Shown: positions 44,283 through 53,001 of the stretch, piece by piece | Layout of the letters: every line of letters starts with the position of its first letter | Numbering within the stretch: the stretch's first letter is position 1 | Translations under genes and position numbers: made by a program | From: Devosia oryziradicis | Lineage (GTDB): Bacteria; Pseudomonadota; Alphaproteobacteria; Rhizobiales; Devosiaceae | Length of the DNA: 64,000 nucleotides | Assembly: GCF_016698645.1 (NCBI RefSeq) | Contig: NZ_CP068047.1 | Coordinates: forward strand, 3,321,001-3,385,000 | Reading direction: 5' to 3' | Notes under the pieces: generated by a model | Database searches by the model: none | Told to the model about the DNA's origin: nothing | What the model saw: only the letters and a program-made list of their open reading frames with translations

Positions 44283-46053
44283 GGCTTGGCGCCCTCATCG
44301 TGACCACGGAGAGTCCGGTTTCAATGGAGAGGGCGGGACCGGCCCAGGCCGCCAGGATGGCGCGCTGCGTCGCCAGCACCGGCGGTGGCGTGATTTCGAT
44401 CCCGGTGCGGAAAGTCAGCGGCACACGGCGAGACGGACGCGACGTTGCCGAAACCAGGAGCGGCGCAGCCATGGCCGGCAGCATTGCGGGCGCCACCCAC
44501 ACGGCCACGGCTGGGCTGAAAGCCAGCGTGCTGCCCAGCGCCAGGGTTGCAAGGGCCACGATCCACCAGGTGGCGTGGAACGCTTCGCGAAGGCTGACCC
44601 AGTTCTGACCACGTCCGGTTGGCGGCCAGCCGCCATCGAGGCCGAGGAACACCTGCGCCACGGCGCGGCTCTGCAGCAAGAGCATGGTCGGCGCCAGGAC
44701 GGTGGAGAGCGCTATCTCGCCCAGGACCGACAACAGTGCAACCGGCGTGCCGCCGAACAGCCGGTTCTCGCCATCGATCATGCCCCGAAACAGGATCAGC
44801 ATCTTGGGCAGCACGAGGATGGCTGCCACGGCAAAGCCGAGCGCCCAGACCTCGACCAGGGGCACGCCGAGCCCAGCCAGTACAGGCGGCTGTTCGGGCA
44901 GAGCGCCGGCCACGATGCTGATGATCAGAAGTGCCAGCCAGAGGGGCGAGGCCAGGTAGGCCATGATGCCCTGAATGAAAGTGAAGCGGCTCCAGATCTT
45001 GAGTCCGGGAGCCGCCAGCAACCGTCCATGTTGCAGGTTGCCCTGGCACCAGCGGCGATCGCGCTTGGCATATTCGATCAGGTTTTCCGGGCCTTCCTCG
45101 TAGGACCCCTCGAGCCAGGGCTCGATCTCGACCTTCCAGCCGGCGCGGGCCAACAGCGCGGCCTCGACATAGTCGTGGCTGAGGATGTGGCCGCCGAAAG
45201 GCGGCGTCCCGGACAATTCCGGCAGGCCGCAGCTCGAAGCGAAGGCATGCATGCGGACGATGGCGTTGTGCCCCCAATAAGGCCCTTCGCGCCCCTGCAT
45301 CAGTGCAGCGCCGCGGGCAAAGGTGGGCGACAGATATGAGGCCGCAAACTGAATGGAGCGGCCGAACATGGTTCTGGCGTTGATGATGCGTGGCACGGTC
45401 TGCAGCAGGCCGAGTTCTGGGTCGGCCTCCATGCGCTGCACCATGGCAACAATGGTTGCGCCTTCCATCAGGCTGTCAGCATCAAGGATCAGCGCAAATT
45501 CGTAAGCGCCGCCCGAGCGGGCCACGAAATCCTCGATATTGCCGGCCTTGCGACCAATATTGCGTTCACGCCGGCGGTAGAAAATGCGGCCTTCGCTCTG
45601 CGGCTCTTGCAGCAAACGTTCAAACCACACCGCCTCCTGGGCGGCGCACTCGACCGACTGGGTGTCGGACAGAACGGCAAAATGGAAATGTTCCGCCTGC
45701 CCCTCGGCGATCAGGCTGCGGTTCATGGCCGCGATGCGCGAGAAGGTCGCGACAGGGTCTTCGTTGTAAATGGGAACGAGAATGGCAGTGCGTCCGAGAA
45801 TGGGCGCCGAGGATGGTGCGAGCCTTGGCTTGCGCCGGAACACCCCCAATACAGCGGCGGCGCTGCCCCAGACTAGCCAGAAGCTGCTGATGGCCACCAG
45901 CAGGCAACGCAGCAGATCGAGCGCGTTTAGGCTGCCTTCCCCCGCCAGGCGCAGAAAAAGGTAGCTGCCGACCAGACTGAACGCCAAGGCGGTCAGCAGC
46001 GCGGCGCAGCGAAACAGGACAGGCCAACCCATGGTTTGGGGTGCTTGGATCAA
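44269..46053 (-). CDS. opgH: Glucan glucosyltransferase OpgH (MdoH)
   Basis: A 594-residue GT2 inner-membrane enzyme that polymerises glucose from UDP-glucose and translocates periplasmic glucan. Visible are AILVPIYNEDPVATFSRIAA, RERNIGRKAGNIEDF, the ALILDADSLMEG DxD region, and the QxxRW motif in KRDRRWCQGNLQH, with several flanking helices. It is shorter than E. coli OpgH (847) because the long N-terminal region is missing, as is usual in alphaproteobacteria. The start is probably TTG at 46053, overlapping the stop of the tiny upstream ORF (TTGA); ATG at 46032 is the alternative. Confidence 0.92.
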   Translation of the reverse strand: MIQAPQTMGWPVLFRCAALLTALAFSLVGSYLFLRLAGEGSLNALDLLRCLLVAISSFWLVWGSAAAVLGVFRRKPRLAPSSAPILGRTAILVPIYNEDPVATFSRIAAMNRSLIAEGQAEHFHFAVLSDTQSVECAAQEAVWFERLLQEPQSEGRIFYRRRERNIGRKAGNIEDFVARSGGAYEFALILDADSLMEGATIVAMVQRMEADPELGLLQTVPRIINARTMFGRSIQFAASYLSPTFARGAALMQGREGPYWGHNAIVRMHAFASSCGLPELSGTPPFGGHILSHDYVEAALLARAGWKVEIEPWLEGSYEEGPENLIEYAKRDRRWCQGNLQHGRLLAAPGLKIWSRFTFIQGIMAYLASPLWLALLIISIVAGALPEQPPVLAGLGVPLVEVWALGFAVAAILVLPKMLILFRGMIDGENRLFGGTPVALLSVLGEIALSTVLAPTMLLLQSRAVAQVFLGLDGGWPPTGRGQNWVSLREAFHATWWIVALATLALGSTLAFSPAVAVWVAPAMLPAMAAPLLVSATSRPSRRVPLTFRTGIEITPPPVLATQRAILAAWAGPALSIETGLSVVTMRAPSHVPA

Positions 46054-46187
46054 CGACCGGCAAACGCCGAAAGCGTTTCGCGCAGCATGCTCAGCAGCGA
46101 GCGGCGCAGTTCCAGGCGCTGCTTGGGCATGGCCAGGGGCGCGTCGGGCAAGCCGTTGGCAAAGGGAAATTCAGCGTTGTGCTTCAT
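46050..46187 (-). CDS. Tiny coupled ORF between opgG and opgH
   Basis: A 45-residue ORF, MKHNAEFPFANGLPDAPLAM, continuing PKQRLELRRSLLSM and ending in AFAGR. Its ATG overlaps the opgG stop (ATGA) and its TGA overlaps the opgH TTG start (TTGA), so all three frames are chained with 4-bp overlaps. The C-terminal half is an amphipathic, arginine-rich helix. In relatives with longer OpgH proteins this position codes for the N-terminal region of OpgH, so it may be a split-off fragment of that region or a separate small subunit. I recognise no family. Confidence 0.55.
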   Translation of the reverse strand: MKHNAEFPFANGLPDAPLAMPKQRLELRRSLLSMLRETLSAFAGR

Positions 46188-47776
46188 GCGAGGGGTCTCC
46201 ACTGGTAGAGCCAGGTTTCAGTCAGCTTCTTCCCCAAACCAACCAGGTAAGCTTTGAGCTCGAGCGGCGCGACGCCGTCGGTCTCCACGTCAAGGACCAG
46301 GCGCCAGACGCCGTTCGCGTCCACGCGCGACAGCACGGAGTTTCGTATGACCCCGCCGCTGACGGTCGCCAGCACGTCTATCGGCGTTCCCGGCGAAAAT
46401 GTGTCGAGCTCCCCACCCTTGAAGTCGACGACGAACTTGCGAAGGTTGGCAGCATTCTCGACGCCCGACACGCCACCGACCCCGGCCCGGGTCTCGGCGA
46501 CATAAGCGGTTGCGGCTTTTTCGTCCGGGTCGAGATTGCCCCAGATCAGGCGGTAGGCGTATTCGCGCGCCTGGCCGGCAAGGGCCGGCTCGGAAGGAAT
46601 CCAGAAGGCGACAATGTTGTCGTCGGCCTCCAACTTGGCCGGAATTTCGATGAGGCGAACCATGCCCTGACCCCACTGGCCCTGCGGTTCGACGCGCAGC
46701 GAAGGACGGCGCTCATAGTGCGCACCCGCGTCCTGATAGGTCTCGAAATCGCGGCCGCGCTGATAGAGGCCAAAAGCCTGTGGATTGTTTTCCCAAAAGT
46801 AGGAATTGCCCAGAGTCGGGCCGTTGTTGAGCGCGCGCCACATGACTTCGCCGCCTTCGCGCTCGACCAAAAGGCCGTTGCTGTCATGCACCTGAGGGCG
46901 ATAGTCGTCGAACCCGCCGCGATTGGCTTCGGCGTAGAGGAACATTGAAGTTAGAGGAGCGACACCAAGCTCCTTGACGTCGGCGCGGAAAAACAGCCGC
47001 GCCGTGACGTCCATCGTCGTTTCCTGGGTCGCATCGCTGGCCGGGGTGATCACGAAGCGATAGGCACCGGTAACGCTCTCGCTATCGAGCGCCGCGTAGA
47101 CCGTCAGAGGCCCGCCATTCTGTGGCTTTTCGATGTAGAATTCGGAGAAGCGGGGAAACTCCTCCGGCAGATCGACCCAGGAATTGAGCACCAGACCCCG
47201 GGCGCTCAAGCCATAGATGTTGTCGCGGCCGAGTGAACGAAAATAGCTGGCGCCCAGGAACGACACCAATTCGTCATAGGCATCGGGGCGATTGAGCGGA
47301 TAGTTGACGCGGACGCCGGCGACACCCGGAAACTCCTGCGCCTGTGCGACCTCGGCCACGGCAGTGTCGTGATACTCAAAATCCGCGGCGGCGAAATCGA
47401 CCGGATGCGCCTGTCCCGATTCAATCTCGAATACCTTGACCGGTTCGGCATAGAGCCAACCCAGATGAAAGGCCTGGAGGCGATAACCGACATTGTCGTC
47501 CGCCCACTTGGACGCATCGGCGCGATACTGGACCTTGCGATAGGCGTCGTAGTCGAGCTGCTGGAACGCGTCAGGAAGTTTCGCCGTGACGGGGCTGAAC
47601 GGCGCAGCTGCCATAGCCTGCATGCGGTCGCTGAAGCTGTCGTAATCGAAGGCAAACGCCGTCTCATCCTGCGCCAGAACCGGCAGAGTCAGCGATGTAG
47701 AGGAGAGAAGCAGAGCAGCCGCGCCAAGGCCTTGGAGGATATGACGACGATTGGGCAGGTTGGATTGAGGCTTCAC
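46184..47776 (-). CDS. opgG: Periplasmic glucan biosynthesis protein OpgG/OpgD
   Basis: A 530-residue periplasmic protein of the MdoG family required for periplasmic glucan backbone formation. The start is GTG at 47776 with AGGA upstream. The signal region LPNRRHILQGLGAAALLL has paired arginines, as in Tat-dependent OpgD, so either name is possible. The mature part holds DYDAYRKVQYRAD, VRVNYPLNRPDAYDELVSFLGASYFR, YGLSARGLVLNS and RPSLRVEPQGQWG. First gene of the opgG - tiny ORF - opgH - opgC - glycosyltransferase operon. Confidence 0.92.
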   Translation of the reverse strand: MKPQSNLPNRRHILQGLGAAALLLSSTSLTLPVLAQDETAFAFDYDSFSDRMQAMAAAPFSPVTAKLPDAFQQLDYDAYRKVQYRADASKWADDNVGYRLQAFHLGWLYAEPVKVFEIESGQAHPVDFAAADFEYHDTAVAEVAQAQEFPGVAGVRVNYPLNRPDAYDELVSFLGASYFRSLGRDNIYGLSARGLVLNSWVDLPEEFPRFSEFYIEKPQNGGPLTVYAALDSESVTGAYRFVITPASDATQETTMDVTARLFFRADVKELGVAPLTSMFLYAEANRGGFDDYRPQVHDSNGLLVEREGGEVMWRALNNGPTLGNSYFWENNPQAFGLYQRGRDFETYQDAGAHYERRPSLRVEPQGQWGQGMVRLIEIPAKLEADDNIVAFWIPSEPALAGQAREYAYRLIWGNLDPDEKAATAYVAETRAGVGGVSGVENAANLRKFVVDFKGGELDTFSPGTPIDVLATVSGGVIRNSVLSRVDANGVWRLVLDVETDGVAPLELKAYLVGLGKKLTETWLYQWRPLA

Positions 47777-47948
47777 CGGGCATCCTGTCAGTGACGAACT
47801 GCCGTGTTTTTGGGTAAAGCTCGAACGCCGACTAGGTCAAAAAGTTGTCGCATGCGTTCCATGCGCCAGAAGCATAGATCGCAACGCAGCCGAACCGGCC
47901 CCGGCGGGTTATGGACAATCGGGTGATCGTCGGCCCTAGGGGACAATC

Positions 47949-49109
47949 TTGGCTGTCATTGTCGAACAGGCAGCGCCGCAGGCGCAGACCAGGAGCGCGG
48001 TGTTGTGGCTCATACCACTTGCATGCGCAGCACTGGGGCTGCTCGTGCGCTTCCTCGCCTATGCCAACACCGTAGATGCTGCTTCGGTTGCAAATTTCGC
48101 CGAAGGCCTCTGCCGGTGGGATTGCGGATGGTATGTGCGGCTCTCAGAAGAAGGCTATGATCCCTTCCCCGTGCCGAGCATGATCAATGCAGGCAACTGG
48201 GCCTTCTTCCCGCTCTATCCGCTGTTGGTCGGTGCCCTTCGCATGGCGACGGGACTCCCCACCATGGTGGTGGCGACGGCGACATCGATCCTGCTCAGCG
48301 TTGTTGCGGCGCGCGTGGCCTGGCCGCTGTTGGGCCGGGAAATCCGTGCTTACAGCCTGTTCTGCGCCTTCCTGTTAGCAGGGCCGTTCGCAGTCTATTT
48401 CACCACCTTCTATACCGAGGTGCTGTTCCTGACGTTGACCCTCTGCGTGTTTGCGGCACTGCAGCGGCGCGACTATCTCGCCGCCGGTTTGTTCGCAGCT
48501 CTCGTCTCCGGCACCCGCATCGTCGGCGTTTTCATCGTGCTGGCGATCGTGCTGCAAGCCTGGCTCGACCATCGCCAGCGCGGGGGCACGCGGCCGGGTT
48601 TCATAAGTGCCGTGTTGAAGCGACCTGACATCCTGGTAGCTATCTTCATCGCGCCGCTGGGGCTGTTCACATACATGGCCTATCTCCACTGGCATATCGG
48701 GGACGCCCTGGCCTTCAGCCATGTACAGCGTGCCTGGGGCCGCGCGACCGGCAATCCCCTGATGTATCTGTGGAATGCACTGACCAATTTTCCGCAGGGC
48801 ACCTGGTGGCCGACCGTGTCGCAGCAGCTGGGCGCGGCCTGGCTGGTCGGCATTGCCATGACCATCGTGATGGCGGCGCGGCGGCAACTTCCAGCAGCCT
48901 TGTTCTGCCTTGTCTGCCTCACACTGCCCCTATCGGCGGGGCTCGCGTCCATGCTGCGGTTCGTCGTGGGCTTGGCTCCGGTCACCGTCACGGCGATGAC
49001 ACTGCTGGCGCGCTCGCGCGTCGTCTATCTGGTGTCGCTGGGTGTGATCCTGGTCGGGGGCTATTTCGGCACTGTGGGCTGGCTGACCGGAGTGCTCACC
49101 CTTGTCTGA
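47949..49109 (+). CDS. PIG-V-like GT-C mannosyltransferase family membrane protein
   Basis: A 386-residue protein with about nine to ten membrane helices. The first periplasmic loop contains RWDCGWYVRLSEEGYD, the W-D-x-x-W-Y pattern of PIG-V/GT-C glycosyltransferases that use polyprenyl-phosphate sugars, followed by NWAFFPLYPLL. The start is TTG at 47949 with AGGGG about 8 nt upstream. A lipid-linked sugar made by the DPM1-like enzyme at 41901 could be its donor (inference). Divergent from opgG; acceptor unknown. Confidence 0.75.
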   Translation: MAVIVEQAAPQAQTRSAVLWLIPLACAALGLLVRFLAYANTVDAASVANFAEGLCRWDCGWYVRLSEEGYDPFPVPSMINAGNWAFFPLYPLLVGALRMATGLPTMVVATATSILLSVVAARVAWPLLGREIRAYSLFCAFLLAGPFAVYFTTFYTEVLFLTLTLCVFAALQRRDYLAAGLFAALVSGTRIVGVFIVLAIVLQAWLDHRQRGGTRPGFISAVLKRPDILVAIFIAPLGLFTYMAYLHWHIGDALAFSHVQRAWGRATGNPLMYLWNALTNFPQGTWWPTVSQQLGAAWLVGIAMTIVMAARRQLPAALFCLVCLTLPLSAGLASMLRFVVGLAPVTVTAMTLLARSRVVYLVSLGVILVGGYFGTVGWLTGVLTLV

Positions 49110-49764
49110 GCCCGCACGCACAATCGGCCTGCCTGCCGGGATGTTCGCATATGGCGTGGTTGCGCTCGCCATCGCTTTCGAGTTGACGGTGGCATGGTGG
49201 ATGCTCCATCCCCAGGTTCCGCCAGACTATCGGGCCTACTACATCGATCACAGCACGACCTGCCTAAACCAACCCGTGTCGGGAGACTACGCGCTGGGCA
49301 CGACCGTGTCGTTCCGCAGCGAGGGGCGGGAGCTCGCCAAGCCGCTCTGGGTTTGCGGTTGGGAGGGCCCGGCGGGCGACGGCACGCATGCGGTGGGCAC
49401 GTCCTCGCGGCTGCGCTTTGCAATACCCGCGTCCGAAGGCGGTCCGCTCTATCTGTTCCTGGAACTGATTGCCGTGTCGCGGGAAGGGCATCCCTCGCAG
49501 CGGATAGGCATCGAGGCCAATGGGGCCGAGCTGGGCGTTGCCAATGCACTGGCCGGAATACCGCTCGAGGTAGATCTCGAAATTCCCGCCGAGGTCGTTG
49601 CCGCCGGCACCGGGTCCGTCGACGTGATCCTGAGCTTTCCGGACGCCATCCAGATGTCGCCCAGCGACAGCGATACCCGGTGGCGGTCGATCAAACTGCT
49701 GTCGGCACGGCTGGGAACGTCGCCCAGGCCCGCAAGCGCAATGAAAAGCCCGGCCACCCCATAA
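49102..49764 (+). CDS. Membrane-anchored periplasmic protein of unknown function
   Basis: A 220-residue protein with one N-terminal helix (about residues 14-34) and a beta-rich periplasmic part that reads like a carbohydrate-binding-type sandwich (LYLFLELIAVS; ...IEANGAELGV). Two cysteines (TTCLNQ and WVCGWEG) could pair. It begins with TTG at 49102, overlapping the GT-C gene by 8 bp, so it is probably its accessory partner. The stop codon falls inside the terminator hairpin at 49744-49777. I do not recognise the family. Confidence 0.6.
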   Translation: MSEPARTIGLPAGMFAYGVVALAIAFELTVAWWMLHPQVPPDYRAYYIDHSTTCLNQPVSGDYALGTTVSFRSEGRELAKPLWVCGWEGPAGDGTHAVGTSSRLRFAIPASEGGPLYLFLELIAVSREGHPSQRIGIEANGAELGVANALAGIPLEVDLEIPAEVVAAGTGSVDVILSFPDAIQMSPSDSDTRWRSIKLLSARLGTSPRPASAMKSPATP

Positions 49765-49777
49765 GGGATGGCCGGGC
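49744..49777 (-). terminator. Rho-independent terminator of the pentose ABC operon
   Basis: Reading the minus strand, GCCCGGCCATCCC-TTAT-GGGGTGGCCGGGC is followed by TTTT. The 13-bp stem has one mismatch. It overlaps the 3' end of the convergent gene ending at 49764, so it may serve both directions. Confidence 0.75.
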
Positions 49778-49797
49778 CAGATGCGGGAAGCCTGGAC

Positions 49798-50739
49798 TTA
49801 CTTCAGGAATTCATCGACGTTTTCGGCGGTGACGACGTCGTTGCCGGTGTAGATGATTTCGTCGACCGTTTCGCCGTTCTTGATGGCGAGCAGGGTGTCC
49901 ATGGCCTTCTGGCCCATTTCATAGGGGCGCTGGCCGACCAGGCCGTGGGCATAGCCTTCCTTGAGCAGCTGGAGCTGCTGCGGGAGGGTGTCGGCGACGA
50001 CGAGCGCCAGGGCGCCGCTGTCGACGTCAGCCTTGTACTGGTCGACAAAGTTCTTCCAGCCATCGGGAGCGAACATCGGCCAGCCACCGACGGGCACGAT
50101 TGCCTTGATGTCGGGGTTGGCAGTCTTGAGATCGCCCATCTGCTGAACGGCGAGCGCGATGTCGTCGTTCGAGAAGGTCGGCGAGCCGGGGACTTCGGTC
50201 CAGTTCGAACCGGCCAGTGCCTCACGCACGCCATCGACGCGCAGAGCCAGGTTCGGAGCAGCAGCGCCACCCGAGATCACACCATAGGTGCCGCCGTCGG
50301 GAGCAACCTGCAGCAGCAGCTTGCCCAGGTCCTGGCCAAACAGCTTGTTGTCGGTACCGACATAGGCGGTACGGGTGCTGTCAGGAGCGTCCGAGTCGAA
50401 GGTGATGACGGCGATGCCGGCTTCGGTAGCGCGGTCGATCACGGTGGTGGCGGCAGCAATGTCGGACACCGAGATGGCCAGGCCATCAACGCCCTGGGTG
50501 ATCAGGTCTTCGATGATCTGAGCCTGGGTGGTGGCTTCGTGTTCCACCGGGCCGATATAGAGGCAGGTAACGTTGCCCAGTTCCTTGGCACGGGCTTCGC
50601 AACCGTCACGGGCCAGGTCGAAGAACGGGTTGTTCATGGCTTTCGGGACGACGGCGAAGGTGTAGTTGTCCTGGGCAATGGCAGTGCCGCCGAGGAACAG
50701 CGTGGCGATCGTGCCGAGCACGATTGCTGTCTTAGTCAT
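49798..50739 (-). CDS. Periplasmic pentose/hexose-binding protein (RbsB/FrcB type, CUT2)
   Basis: A 313-residue type-1 periplasmic binding protein. Sec signal MTKTAIVLGTIATLFLGGTA with cleavage after AIA. Family patterns are VVPKAMNNPFFDLARDGCEARAK (first 20 residues typical), IEDLITQGVDGLAISVSD, ITFDSDAPDSTRTAYVGTDN and a C-terminal VVADTLPQQLQLLKEG. GGAGGAG lies before the ATG at 50739. It is the first gene of an SBP-permease-ATPase operon divergent from a LacI regulator and a beta-L-arabinofuranosidase, so arabinose or a small arabinoside is the likely ligand. Confidence 0.9.
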   Translation of the reverse strand: MTKTAIVLGTIATLFLGGTAIAQDNYTFAVVPKAMNNPFFDLARDGCEARAKELGNVTCLYIGPVEHEATTQAQIIEDLITQGVDGLAISVSDIAAATTVIDRATEAGIAVITFDSDAPDSTRTAYVGTDNKLFGQDLGKLLLQVAPDGGTYGVISGGAAAPNLALRVDGVREALAGSNWTEVPGSPTFSNDDIALAVQQMGDLKTANPDIKAIVPVGGWPMFAPDGWKNFVDQYKADVDSGALALVVADTLPQQLQLLKEGYAHGLVGQRPYEMGQKAMDTLLAIKNGETVDEIIYTGNDVVTAENVDEFLK

Positions 50740-50852
50740 TATGGTCTCCTCCAAACGAACCGGACGTTTGTCCGGGTTATCACACCGGCGAAAAACGCTT
50801 CGCCGGCCTCCCTTCGGCGCCCGGTCGAGCCGGGCGGCGATCTCTTGTGTCG

Positions 50853-51884
50853 TCAGCCGTTTCGCATCGACCGCAGACGGTCGACCAGCACGGCAGCGAC
50901 GATAATTGCGCCCACCAGGGCCTGTTGCCAGTAGGGGTCCACACGCGCCAGGACCAGCCCGTTGCGAATGACCTCGATGAGGATGCAGCCAATGATGGCA
51001 CCAGCCGCACCACCGACACCGCCGGCAAGGTTGGCGCCGCCGATAACGGCCGCGGCAATGATGGTCAGTTCATAGGCGGTTGCCAGGTTGGCCGGGGCCG
51101 AGCCCAGCCAGCCCGAGATGATGATGCCATTGAGTCCAGCGGCAAGCGAGCACAGCACATAGACCTGGATCTTGACCCGGTCGACGTTGACGCCGGTCAG
51201 GCGGCCTGCGCTCTCATTGCTGCCGATGGCGAAGACGTGCTTGCCCCAGGCAGTGTGGTTGAGGGCCACCCACATCACCAGTGCGCAGATCAACAGATAG
51301 ACGAAGGCAATCGGCACGACATCGAACACCTTGCCGGCGGTCACCAGCAGGAAGAGGTCCTTGTCGGGGCCGGTGGGGAAGGCGCCGCGGCCCTGCGTAG
51401 CCACATAGACCAGGCCGCGCACCATGGACAACGTACCCAGCGTGGTGACGAAGGGGCTGAGCTTGAGCTTGGCAATGGTGAGGCCGTTGAACAGGCCCAC
51501 GGCGCCTGCCGCAGCCAGGCCGGCCAGGATCGAAATCACCAGCGAGCTTCCCGGGAAGGGATAGAAATTCGCAGCCGCCATCGAGCCCATCACGATGGAA
51601 GTGACGGTGGCCGACAGCGCGATCGTCGAGCCCACGCTGAGGTCAATGCCGCCGGTGATGATCACCAGGGTAATGCCTAGGGTGGCGATGGCGATGAACG
51701 AGAAATTGCGGGTGATGTTGGAGATATTGCCGGCAGTCAGGAAATTGGGAGACAGCAGGCTCATCACCACCATCAGCACGATCAGTGCCGCCAGCACATA
51801 GGCCGACTGGCTGGCCAGAAAACCGCGCTGCCAGAACCTGGTCCGGCCGACATTGGAGAAAGTCTGAACAGTAGACCCAGCCAT
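50853..51884 (-). CDS. CUT2 sugar ABC permease (RbsC/FrcC type)
   Basis: A 343-residue permease with about nine to ten helices. Characteristic RbsC-family stretches are ATLGITLVIITGGIDLSVGS, FVTTLGTLSMVRGLVY, FAIGSNESAGRLTGVNVDRVK, and GGANLAGGVGGAAGAIIG. The ATG at 51884 shares a base with the ATPase stop (TGATG). It forms a homodimer channel with the single ATPase encoded upstream. Confidence 0.93.
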   Translation of the reverse strand: MAGSTVQTFSNVGRTRFWQRGFLASQSAYVLAALIVLMVVMSLLSPNFLTAGNISNITRNFSFIAIATLGITLVIITGGIDLSVGSTIALSATVTSIVMGSMAAANFYPFPGSSLVISILAGLAAAGAVGLFNGLTIAKLKLSPFVTTLGTLSMVRGLVYVATQGRGAFPTGPDKDLFLLVTAGKVFDVVPIAFVYLLICALVMWVALNHTAWGKHVFAIGSNESAGRLTGVNVDRVKIQVYVLCSLAAGLNGIIISGWLGSAPANLATAYELTIIAAAVIGGANLAGGVGGAAGAIIGCILIEVIRNGLVLARVDPYWQQALVGAIIVAAVLVDRLRSMRNG

Positions 51885-52624
51885 CACGCAGCCTCCTTCG
51901 CCCCGGTAATGAGTGCAGTAACTTCCTCGGGCGAGGAGTTTGCGATGGCCTTGTCGGCCACCTTGGTACCGCGCCGCATGACGATTACTCGTTCGCAAAC
52001 GGCGAATACGTCCGGCATACGGTGGGAAATCAGGATCACGGCGATGCCGGCTTCCTTGAGACGATGGATGAGGTTGAGCACCTCGGCCACCTGGCGCACC
52101 GAAATGGCCGCCGTGGGTTCGTCCATCAGGATCAGCTTGGCGTCGGAAAGGCGCGTACGCGCAATGGCGACGGCCTGACGCTGGCCGCCCGACATCTGGC
52201 GCACGTAGTCGCCGGCGCGGGTTTCGGACTTGAGCTCGGCAAAAAGCTCGGACGCCCTTGCATTCATGGCGTTGTGGCGCAGGAAGCGGAACGGCCCAAT
52301 ATTGTACTTGAGCTCGCGGCCAAGGAAGATGTTCTCGGCGGCAGTCAGGTTATCGGCCAGTGCCAGATCCTGATAGACGGTCTCAATGCCCAGCTTGCGG
52401 GCCTCGCCGGGGCTGCCGATGTTGGCCCTGGCGCCATCAAAGGTCAGGGTGCCGCCGGTAGGGTGATAAATGCCCGAGATGATTTTGACCAAGGTCGACT
52501 TGCCGGCACCGTTGTCGCCCATAAGGCCCACAACTTCGCCCGGCTGAATTTCGAAGCTCACATCAGACAGTGCACGGATGGCGCCAAATTCCTTTGTCAC
52601 GCCTTCCAGTTTCAGTAGCGCCAA
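51884..52624 (-). CDS. CUT2 sugar ABC ATPase, single-domain (FrcA-like)
   Basis: A 246-residue ATPase with one nucleotide-binding domain, unlike the double-domain RbsA/XylG proteins; this is the FrcA arrangement of rhizobia. Walker A is GDNGAGKSTLVKI, signature MSGGQRQAVAIARTR, Walker B LILMDEPTAA, H-loop VILISHR. The best start is TTG at 52624 (LALLKLEGVTKEFG) with GAGGAGG 6-7 nt upstream; the longer frame has no ribosome site. Gene order SBP last in this direction means the ATPase is promoter-proximal, opposite to most binding-protein operons. Confidence 0.9.
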   Translation of the reverse strand: MALLKLEGVTKEFGAIRALSDVSFEIQPGEVVGLMGDNGAGKSTLVKIISGIYHPTGGTLTFDGARANIGSPGEARKLGIETVYQDLALADNLTAAENIFLGRELKYNIGPFRFLRHNAMNARASELFAELKSETRAGDYVRQMSGGQRQAVAIARTRLSDAKLILMDEPTAAISVRQVAEVLNLIHRLKEAGIAVILISHRMPDVFAVCERVIVMRRGTKVADKAIANSSPEEVTALITGAKEAA

Positions 52625-53001
52625 GTAGTCCTCCTCACCGGCGTAGACGCTGCGGGTTCCCAGCCGGTACCGCGCACCTGGCACGGTCAACCGGCCGACG
52701 CGACTCGGCGCGGCGGGACACACTCAGCGACATAGGCGATCCTCCCAGATCGCGCTGAATACAGCAGAGTTTGAAAAGTAATACAATATCATATTAGCAT
52801 TTTTTCGATTGCCGATAAAAAACACCTGGTGATGGGGGATTTGCGGGGGCTTGGGCACATCCGCCAAAGGGACATTGGCCGCCGCTCAGGTGCAGGAACC
52901 TACACCCAACGGCGCCGCCTGCCACCGATTTTAATTGTTGAGGTTTACGCATCCCTGTGGCATCTGGGCTGCGGAAAACCTTTTCCTTGACAGGGGCTGA
53001 T
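52625..53001. promoter_or_regulatory. Divergent promoter region of the pentose transporter and lacI-GH127 operons
   Basis: A 377-bp gap. The part at 52770-52830 is strikingly A/T-rich for this genome, with a perfect AATAT-C-ATATT palindrome (52785-52795) and an A-tract pair around 52800-52822, and probably holds the promoter of the leftward transporter operon. I could not identify a convincing LacI-type operator with a central CG. The rightward promoter is presumably near 52930-52990. Confidence 0.45.
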
